Origin: Gymnopilus junonius | Taxonomy: Eukaryota; Basidiomycota; Agaricomycetes; Agaricales; Galerinaceae | Assembly (NCBI GenBank): GCA_015501075.1 | Contig: JADNYJ010000849.1 | Location: 1 to 11,411 of the forward strand | DNA length: 11,411 nucleotides | Direction of reading: 5' to 3' | Part shown: piece by piece, positions 1 through 6,578 of the stretch | Layout of the letters: the number at the start of each line of letters is the position of its first letter | Position numbering within the stretch: the stretch's first letter is position 1 | Notes under the pieces: model-generated | Databases searched by the model: none | Told to the model about the DNA's origin: nothing | Seen by the model: only the letters and a program-made list of their open reading frames with translations | Position numbers and translations under genes: made by a program

Positions 1-155
1 TACAGATTGAGCAACTCCAGTTGGATAATATTGTCCAATCACGACTGCCAAAAAATCATGTATCCGTGGAAGAGGTTTTCTTGGCATATAATCTGCCACC
101 ACTGCGCACTCTCGAAGATATTTTGCCCACCTATCTTCATACGGGTGGCAAGTAA
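1..155 (+). CDS. C-terminal exon of an unrecognised protein (partial)
   Basis: The reading frame that starts at base 3 is open for 50 codons and ends at TAA 153-155. The first five bases, tacag, look like a 3' splice acceptor ending at base 5, so this is probably a terminal exon starting at base 6; if the exon begins earlier, the frame is still open to base 3. The peptide begins with a glutamine- and leucine-rich amphipathic stretch (QIEQLQLDNIV) and ends VFLAYNLPPL...LPTYLHTGGK. I do not recognise the family and assign no function. The reading rests on the open frame, the plausible acceptor and the protein-like composition; the gene body lies outside the window. A chance open frame of this length is possible. 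Confidence 0.5.
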   Translation, partial: QIEQLQLDNIVQSRLPKNHVSVEEVFLAYNLPPLRTLEDILPTYLHTGGK

Positions 156-418
156 TACGTTTTGACAAAGCTCGAAGTTTTTCCCAACGCAAAAATCAAG
201 TGGCCTTCTTTCCTTGCACTGCTACACCCTTGCAGCCTTGCACTCGAGCCGTATGCGTAAGTAGCCGAATAATGAAAATAGCTATCTTGTACCGAGACGT
301 GTAGTTGAATGTTTCTTTGGGGGTCCAAACCAAGCAAGAATCATCGTGCAATGTTTTCTGCGGCAAGAATTAGCGGTCCCAGGGCGTGGGCGTGGCAAGG
401 ATATCGATCGACGAATCT
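156..418. other. Intergenic stretch with no gene seen
   Basis: This holds the 3' flank of the left-edge exon and then the left flank of the MITE-like element. Open frames here are short and lack codon bias or recognisable motifs. An 8-bp word ATCGACGA at 407-414 recurs at 982-989 on the other side of the element and is discussed as a possible target-site duplication. Confidence 0.5.
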
Positions 419-434
419 TAGGGTTCCGTTAGAA
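419..434 (+). repeat. Left terminal inverted repeat of the MITE-like element
   Basis: The 16 bases are an exact reverse complement of 967-982. Pairing stops immediately inside (acgt... against ttag...), so the repeat is sharply bounded. It already contains one GTTAG motif at 428-432. Confidence 0.85.
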
Positions 435-966
435 ACGTCTTAGTTAGAAACACGTGTTAGGAATAGCTGTTAGTAACTGTTAGTAACTGGTTAGAAATGG
501 CGGGACCGGTTTTGGGCCTGTTAGAAATTGTTAGAATTTGAAATTTGCGGCAAGAGTCTATAGGGGCTCAGCATTGAGATCAGATAACGGCAATCGACAA
601 TCTCTGCCTCCTCATCAACTCAAAGGCTCTACTGGATCTAATTTCCGATGAAGCACTAGTCCCCGAGAAGCAGCCGAGACGACGAAGGAAAATGGTTCGG
701 GTTCAAACAAAGATGACTGGGGGACAGTCGATGATGCATTTGCTGACTTCTGAATGTAAAGGAGATACTTATACGACTCGTTTTCAATTAAATTTCGGAC
801 GGCTAGCAATTTCTAACAGCCCTTTTGAAACTAACAGCTGTTAGAATATGTTATTAACAATTTTTAACAGTTAGTAACAGCCGTTGTTAGGAACTGTTAG
901 TAACACCCTGTTAGAAATAGCCCGGACCTCGTCTGTTAGTAACAGCTGTTAGAAAGTCGCGGCTAA

Positions 967-982
967 TTCTAACGGAACCCTA
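967..982 (-). repeat. Right terminal inverted repeat of the MITE-like element
   Basis: Exact reverse complement of 419-434. The base A982 and the seven that follow form ATCGACGA (982-989), which also occurs at 407-414 on the left flank, there separated from the inverted repeat by four bases. Confidence 0.85.
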
Positions 983-1148
983 TCGACGATGACTCGTGTG
1001 ATCTATTTTTGTATCATGAACGTATGCCTGTTGTCTAGTCGGGTATACTTCCGAATATACTTTATAGAGGCCACCATGTCTGTTTCTTGCTTGTCATCAA
1101 GTTCACACCGTATCTCTTTCTGTTATAGAAAATTTCAACTTCACTTCC
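983..1148 (+). promoter_or_regulatory. Presumed promoter and leader of the transporter gene
   Basis: This separates the MITE-like element from the transporter start. It contains an AT-rich run with a TATA-like tttatag at 1061-1067. An upstream ATG at 1076 sits in a strong ccaccATG context and opens a frame of about 40 codons that overlaps the transporter ATG in another frame. If transcription starts upstream of 1076, this would act as an upstream ORF. No experimental start can be inferred. Confidence 0.3.
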
Positions 1149-1315
1149 ATGGCAGACGACGAAAAGGTACGAGCAGACGACAAATCAAACTGTAGGACAG
1201 TCGCCAACGACCAGTAACCCTCAACGTACAACCGAAGTGGATTCGGCCTATAGTAGATTTTCGACGGGCGAGAATGGTTTATAGTCTGTTTTACTGCGTT
1301 TGTCGGGCTATTCAG

Positions 1316-1372
1316 GCGAGTAGGGACACTGCTGCAGCTTTCTGTGTATTAACACGATTATTCGGTCTGTAG
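1316..1372 (+). other. GC-AG intron in the transporter gene
   Basis: Removing these 57 bases (gcgagt ... tgtag) joins TTC AG to T CCT and gives the continuous reading GLF-SPLTANIYFP, the conserved start of TM1 and its loop. No GT donor gives this reading. GC-AG introns are a known minor class spliced by the major spliceosome. Confidence 0.65.
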
Positions 1373-1916
1373 TCCTCTCACAGCAAATATCTACTTTCCA
1401 GCTATACCCACCATCTCTCAAGCATTCAACAAGTCGACCGAATTGATTAATCTTACGGTGAGTCCTACTTGCTGTCCACATTTCTTTTTTCACTTTCTTA
1501 TTTTGATCTTTTGCATCCACTCTAGTTACAATGTATATGGTCTTACAGGGCGTTGGTAAGATACGCTCCTCGCCAGGACTGGCTATTATCCCTGACATAA
1601 AATCTGCAGCACCCATGCTTTGGGGTCCAGTTTCAGACCATGTTGGTCGGCGGCCAATTTCTGCAGCATGCTTGCTAATTTTATCCCTATCATGTGTTGG
1701 ACTTGCGCTTGTCCCGACTAAAGACTATTGGTTGTTGATGGTTTTGCGTTGCCTTCAAGCCACTGGATCGGCCAGTACCATTGCTATAGGTATCCTTTGT
1801 CTTCAGTCAATGATATTCAATATCTGAATGTAGTAATCAGGGCTGGTGTAGTCGGTGACATTTCTACCCGTGCAGAGCGAGGGGGGTTTTTCGGAGTTTT
1901 CACCATAGGGCCCATG

Positions 1917-1969
1917 GCAAGTATTCTTCTCTCTCTACTCGATTCTTAAGTAACAAGTCTTGTGGTTAG
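1917..1969 (+). other. Second GC-AG intron in the transporter gene
   Basis: Donor gcaagt and acceptor ggttag bound 53 bases. Their removal joins FTIGPM to IGPAIGPVIGG, which matches the conserved motif C region. GCAAGT is the textbook GC-type donor. Confidence 0.7.
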
Positions 1970-3316
1970 ATCGGGCCAGCTATTGGCCCAGTAATTGGTG
2001 GTGTGCTCTCGCAACACCTGGGCTGGAGGTTCGATTCACTCCCTTTCTATACTATTCAACAAGCTTACATCAATTCAGATCCATCTTTGGTTTTATGCAT
2101 CGCCGCCTCTATCTGCTTCGTCATTATCATCCTGGAAGCCTGTCCAATAAACTTTATCTTTTAGAAACTAATGCGATTTTTTTTTTACAGATTCCAACCA
2201 GAGACGTTGCACTCGATTGTTGATAGCAGTCGCAGTGGCCTTCTATTGATCTATAAACCAGTGATTCCAATAATAGGGAGGAACAACTCGTCTAACAAAA
2301 CGGTGTCTCCGCCGCGTCCAAAGGTTCCTAAGAATCCGTTCCGTATATTCTTAAATCCGGATATCGACGTTTTATTACTCGTGACTGCACTCATATGTGC
2401 TGTCTTTTATGGCGTACTTGCAACGATATCCACACTATTTGTCACAACATATCCATTCTTGAACGAGACAACGATTGGGCTATGCTTCTTAGGACTAGGG
2501 GGAGGAATGGCGATAGGAAGTTCGGTAAATGGACACTTACTGGACGCTGAATACCAAAGATTCAAAGATTGGCGGAAGCCCTACAGAGCGACACCACATC
2601 TCCTATCGATCTTAATCGAGAAGAAAGCTTTCCCCTTGAAAAAGTCAGTGATTGTAGAACTTTGTATTTTGCAAATCTTAACTTCTGCGTTAGGCTCGCC
2701 TTCGTTTGGTGCCTTACTTTGTCGTGCTTATGTCAGTGGTTTGTGCAGGGTACGGCTGGTGTATAGAAAAGACAGTAAATATTGCTGGTCCTTTGATTCT
2801 TCAATTTGTCGGTAAGCATTGGTAGCCTATACTCCTTCGCAAGTTCGTCGATCGTCCATTTTCGCAGTGGGATTTGTCAGCATCTCGATCATGAATACAT
2901 GCTCAACCCTCATGATTGACTTACTTCCAGGGCAAAGCTCCTCTGTGACTGCATGCGTAAGTACCGTACAGCTTTTCTGTGGAGTGCTTTTCTGAAATTC
3001 GCAGAACAACCTCATTCGGTGTACCCTGAGTGCCATCATTGTTTCCGTCATTGATCTCATGATAACGGCGATGGGAGTCGGGTGGACATATGTCCTTCTC
3101 TGCGGAATGGGTTTGTTATCTGTGCCGCTTATTTACTTGGCCATTCACATCGGTCCTCGCTATCGCATTAAGCGACAGAGACAGCGAGAATTAGAGATCG
3201 CTCTCGTTAACAAGGGACCGGAATGAAATTCAACGGGTAATAACGTGTTTATGATCTAGTGCAGACTAATGACAATTTCCATAGACATTGAACTACGTGT
3301 TTGAACTATATGTCAT

Positions 3317-4948
3317 CTACCAGGCCCTTTCATACTGATTCGCGGCTTTGACCTTGACTTTCAGTTGCTGAGCAGCAAAGAGTGCCCAATGTGGATTCCT
3401 CAACAACTCACGTCCGAGGAAGACAACATCAGCTTTGCCGTCCTGCAGATAAGATTCGGCTTGAAAAGGTTCGGTAATCAGCCCCACTGCTCCAACTACT
3501 ATGTCGGGGTGAGCCTTCTTGAGGGCGTCTGCAAACGGCACCTTTAAACTTGATTTATTAAAAGCTACACATGAAAAAGGCTAGTATGTTTACCTGGTAT
3601 CCAGGTTTAACCATGATTTTTTGTTGTGCCCAGAGCCCACCGGAACTGCAATCTATAAGGTCCACTCCCAGTTCCTTCAACTTCCCAACCAACAATGTAC
3701 TTTGCTCGATGCCCCATTGTTTCCAGATACCTTGTTCATCCTTCTCCGGACCTTCTGCCCAGTCGGAAGCGCTTATTCTGACGAAAAGAGGCTTATCTGA
3801 CCACGCTTCGCGGCAGCGTTTCACAAGACGAATGAAGAAGCGTAGACGATTCTCGAGAGGTTGGCCTCCATATTCGTCGGTGCGCGTGTTTGACAAGGGG
3901 GAAAGAAAAGAATGCAATAGATATCCGTGGGCTCCATGTAGTTCAATAAAATCGACTGAAATATAATAGTCCAAGTGATGAGCGCAAAAGCGGAAAATTT
4001 ATGGGAAATACTCACACCCTGCTTCCTTGCATCTGTCAATTGATTCTAGGAAGGCCGACTCAACAGTAAGCAAGTCCTGTTCCGTCAGAGGTTTGGGGTC
4101 CGGATACACATCTGAAAATGGTATGTTGCTTGGACCATAGACTAAGGTTGAGTACCAATAAGAACTGAAAGAAGAACAAGAGAGCCTAACATTGAAATGC
4201 AGTACCTTCAGAAGGCCAACCATTCTCATCTTCGGTAGCTACGTGGCTATGGCCATGGCCACCCCTAGCATGTACCCAAGGAGCGTGGGTAGAAGCTTTC
4301 CGACCAGCATGAGCAAGCTGTACTCCAATTTTAGTCCCCTGGGCATGGCTAAAGTCGACGATTCGCTTCAACGGCGCTATCTGCGAATCTGTCCAAAGTC
4401 CCTTAAAGAGGGGCATGGTCAGCTAAAGGACACTCCGTCGAATTTTTTTTGACTCACGGCATCTTCTGGGGATATGCGGCCCTCTGGAACCACAGCGGTT
4501 GCTTCCATGCAAATTGCGCCAATGCCCCTTGTAGCAAAACCCTGTTGATGTGAAGAAAGCTGGGTGGGGGTACAAAATGTGTTTATGCATTATAAGCACT
4601 TACGCCGATGTGCACAAAATGCCAATCTGTGGCATGCCCATTATCCGAGCTATACTGGCACATAGGAGACTAGGAGACGCCTTAGGGGCGCACAGATGCG
4701 CATAGCTATTGGCCATGACCATACCACAAAAATCCTGTTCTTGAAGAGAATGTCTTTCAACTTTAAGGGCTTGAATAGTGCTGGTACAGTATTGTCCTAA
4801 GGGAGATCATAGCGGCGGATCAGCGCAGGAGATCAGTATACATGGACATGCATAGTCTGACTTGTGGGTCCAGGGGGGTCCCAATGGCGGGCTCATTGAG
4901 AGGGAAGTATTGGTAGGCGCCTGGGACGGGTACGTTGCGGAGAGGCAT
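3317..4948 (-). CDS. NADH:flavin oxidoreductase, YqjM-like Old Yellow Enzyme (ene-reductase)
   Basis: Eight exons join cleanly to a 405-aa protein: 4948-4862, 4796-4725, 4669-4604, 4541-4458, 4401-4206, 4141-4016, 3955-3594 and 3541-3317, ending in TAG. All seven introns are GT-AG, 52-65 nt. The family uses FMN and NAD(P)H to reduce activated C=C bonds of unsaturated aldehydes, ketones and quinones, usually in the cytosol. Landmarks: LFKPLKLKDILFKNR near residues 36-50; SPMCQYSS with Cys57, matching the redox-tuning Cys26 of YqjM; QLAHAGRK at 131-138; HGAHGYL with His217 and His220, the substrate-anchoring pair; FLSPLSNTRTDEYGG; VGAVGLIT near 347-354; and the phosphate-binding GRELLRNPHW with Arg375. 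Length is normal. A His-rich loop (HARGGHGHSH) sits near residues 147-156. The start gives the common N-terminus MPLRNVPVPGAYQYFPL. The gene converges on the transporter (90 bp between stops) and diverges from the kinase gene. It is the only multi-exon gene here with no frame break. Confidence 0.92.
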
Positions 4949-5062
4949 GGTGCAGGGTGAAGAGATAAGAGAAGCTGAGATTTGGCCAGTATACATCCGG
5001 ACCGGACTTCATCTTTGCGTTATGCTCGCCCTGCATGACGTCATCTCCTAATCACAACATCC
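4949..5062. promoter_or_regulatory. Shared divergent promoter of ene-reductase and fructosamine-kinase-like genes
   Basis: Only 114 bases separate the two start codons, which point away from each other, so regulatory sites must be shared or interleaved. Visible candidates are a perfect TGACGTCA at 5036-5043, a GATAAG at 4964-4969 and a near-palindrome TCCGGACCGGA at 4996-5006 whose CGG/CCG triplets resemble Zn2Cys6 factor sites. No clear TATA box is seen. The assignment rests on geometry and motif recognition. Confidence 0.6.
5036..5043. promoter_or_regulatory. CRE-type bZIP site TGACGTCA
   Basis: A perfect 8-bp palindrome identical to the ATF/CREB consensus, 19 bp before the kinase ATG and 87 bp before the ene-reductase ATG. 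Fungal Atf1-type bZIP factors bind this site in stress responses. The chance of one such word in 114 bp is about 0.2%, so it is suggestive but not proof. Confidence 0.5.
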
Positions 5063-6220
5063 ATGTCCGATATCCCTCAGGTTATCCTCCAAAGGCTCCA
5101 GGAGTTAGAACCCGATGCCTCATTCATAGCTTCATTGCCAGAAGTCAAGTCCTCATCAGGGTCTCTTTACTTTGTCAAATTGGGTACTCCTTCCGACAAG
5201 GACCAGTATGCCGGCGAGGCAGAGTCTCTCAAGGCGATCTACAGAGTTGCCCCAGGACTAGCACCTCGACTCTTGTATTTTGGAGTACTACAGTCGGGTG
5301 CTCCGTGCTTCATCTCAGAATACAAAGACATTAGCTCGTTATCATCGACTGCTGCCGGAATTCTTGCCAAAAGGATGGCTACCGAGTTACACTCGGGAAA
5401 GTCAGCGCCTGCCAAGGATTTGGCTTTGAAATCCCAACTTACTGTGGGGCTACCAAGCTATCCAATGGATGGTTCAAACGCTGGGAGGAATGCTATGCTT
5501 CCATGGTCGGAGATTTGCTGGTGCAGCTTGAGAGGAAAGGCCGATATGAGGAAATCTGTCAGAAAGGCATGATAATTAAAACTCAGTATGTTTTCTGACT
5601 TCTGGTGGGGCAGTCTCATTTTATCGTTCTAATTCCTATCTGAAGAGTTATACCGAAGCTACTTGGTGAGCTCATGCCGAGTGATGCCTTTTACTCTGAT
5701 CAATCGAGCGATTGGATGAATAAGGATCGTTGGACATACATCCCGTCATTTTGCACGGGGATTTGTGGGTATGGCTAAAAAGCTTTGACTTGCATTTTAT
5801 GATCCATGGCCATCTAGAGTGGGAATGTGGGAGTGGACAATGCCACGGGGCAACCAGTCATTTTTGATCCTGCGTCATATTATGGGCACAACGAAGCAGA
5901 GTAAAACACACTCAAATCTGTGATGATACATCACTAACTCTTTTATTAGCCTGTCTATTGCTAGAATCTTTGGTGGCTTTCCAGAGACTTTTTTTGAGAA
6001 ATATCACGAATACCTACTAAGTCAGAGCCAGTCGATCAATATGACCTCAGGATAGATTTATACGAATTGTTCCATTACCTCAATCACACTTTATTGTTTG
6101 GGGTGAGTGGCTATATGTCGTAACAGACTTAGTATTGAAAAGCAGAAACAACAGGGTCATTATGCCAGCAGTGCAGAGAGGAAGATGGACAGACTCATCA
6201 AAGCTTTACAGCGACTCTGA
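5063..6220 (+). CDS. Fructosamine/ketosamine-3-kinase-like protein, frame broken three times
   Basis: Five exons (5063-5585, 5646-5768, 5818-5900, 5950-6102, 6155-6220) encode a kinase of the fructosamine-3-kinase family, an aminoglycoside-phosphotransferase fold that phosphorylates sugar adducts on proteins so they fall off (deglycation). Landmarks: SLYFVKLG with the ATP-binding Lys39; GEAESLKAI; FGFEIPTYCG; the catalytic loop VILHGDLW-SGN split by intron 5769-5817; the Mg-binding FDPASYYGHNEAD; SIARIFGGFPETFFEKYHEY; DLRIDLYELFHYLNH; and GHYASSAERKMDRLIKAL before TGA 6218-6220. Frame is lost by one base near 5414-5416, 5742-5745 and 6018. With exactly three missing bases the exon lengths sum to 951, or 316 aa, the usual family size. 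No nonsense codon is needed. The last intron could end at 6145 or 6154, both in frame. All active-site residues are present, so sequence error is a serious alternative to pseudogenisation. Confidence 0.82.
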
Positions 6221-6578
6221 GTCATTTGAATATGTAATTGTCACGGTTGCTCGCAATTTATAGATGTATCATGTTGGTATTAGTATGTTGGTATCAGGCG
6301 GAGATCTTCTAGCGAAGTCCTGCACCGTGCAAACACTAGTGCTCTTGACAATGCGATGCATTTTGAATAAATATTTTGTGTCCTTTCGAGTCAGTTGAGA
6401 TTGCTGGGATGACTCGGTGGCCATTGCCATTTACACCCTTTCAAGTTCAACAACGACAAACAGTTAACAAGCTGTTCACAGGTCATTCAAGGAATGACCA
6501 ATCCTTTCTTTCGCCTTCACTCCTTCTCTAACTCTACCACAAACCACATTTTGTTCTATTTCGCTAGCTTTTGACGAC
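6221..6578 (+). promoter_or_regulatory. Intergenic region holding the RPB2 promoter
   Basis: No gene is seen in these 358 bases. The first part is presumably the 3' flank of the kinase gene. Near RPB2 there is a CCAAT at 6498-6502 followed by a pyrimidine-rich tract (about 6503-6540), a common feature just upstream of strongly expressed fungal housekeeping genes. The leader is short, and ATG 6579 is in the context gacgacATGa. Confidence 0.4.

Larger units (their letters stand above)
419..982. mobile_element. Non-autonomous MITE-like DNA transposon, 564 bp
   Basis: The ends are perfect 16-bp inverted repeats: TAGGGTTCCGTTAGAA at 419-434 and its reverse complement at 967-982. Inside, GTTAG occurs eight times between 428 and 534 and seven times between 840 and 952, and its complement CTAAC three times (813, 831, 969). 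Random sequence of this size would hold about one of either. Five copies are extended to the near-palindrome GTTAGTAAC (469, 479, 870, 896, 935). The centre (about 535-810) lacks the motif and holds no convincing coding sequence. Short size, terminal inverted repeats, no transposase and clustered subterminal repeats are the hallmarks of a MITE mobilised in trans; subterminal repeats are commonly transposase-binding sites. The superfamily is uncertain: the TA at each extreme end suits Tc1/mariner, whereas a TAGGG end and an 8-bp flanking repeat suit hAT. The insertion lies between genes, about 170 bp upstream of the transporter start. Confidence 0.82.
1149..3226 (+). pseudogene. DHA1-type MFS drug/polyamine:H+ antiporter, multiply frameshifted
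   Basis: Fragments in all three frames form one 12-TM major facilitator protein of the DHA1 (Qdr/Tpo/Flr-like) family, which exports small molecules from the plasma membrane. Visible landmarks in order: a hydrophilic N-terminus with SAYSRFSTGE; IYFPAIPTI after TM1; motif A, GPVSDHVGRRPI, near 1624-1659; LRCLQATGSAS; antiporter motif C, IGPAIGPVIGG, at 1970-2002; FQPETLHSIV; CAGYGWCIEKTV; and the basic tail HIGPRYRIKRQRQRE ending at TGA 3224-3226. Introns I can place: 1316-1372 (GC-AG), 1458-1525, 1556-1609, 1790-1840, 1917-1969 (GC-AG), 2029-2078, 2644-2693, 2812-2867 and 2957-3004. Single-base losses break the frame near 1274, at the 1458/1525 junction, near 2087, 2094 and 2569, and possibly near 1182 and 1840. 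The intron ending at 2190 has no GT donor near 2135. As given it cannot make a full protein. It is either a true pseudogene or a gene damaged by consensus errors. Confidence 0.8.

Noticed and set aside
615..809. A 64-codon minus-strand open frame inside the MITE-like element
   Set aside because: Too short for a transposase, no recognisable motif, low-complexity serine-rich composition, and it runs into the subterminal repeats.
1790..1840. A firm frameshift at the intron after ASTIAI
   Set aside because: Using acceptor 1840 loses the frame by one base, but acceptor 1833 (gtag) keeps it with a few changed residues, so I list this break only as possible.
2640..2745. An apparent frame change in the transporter after FPLEK
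   Set aside because: It is explained by a normal GT-AG intron at 2644-2693, which joins FPLEK to ARLRLVPYFVVLMSVVCAGYGW in frame.
5688..5768. TGA (5697) and TAA (5721) as nonsense mutations in the kinase gene
   Set aside because: They appear only if the frame is shifted before 5688. Keeping the incoming frame to about 5743 and allowing one missing C there gives an open reading into WTYIP-VILHGDLW, so no stop codon is needed.
1149..6220. A secondary-metabolite cluster built from the transporter, ene-reductase and kinase-like gene
   Set aside because: No backbone enzyme (PKS, NRPS, terpene synthase) or pathway regulator is present, and the kinase belongs to a protein-repair family.
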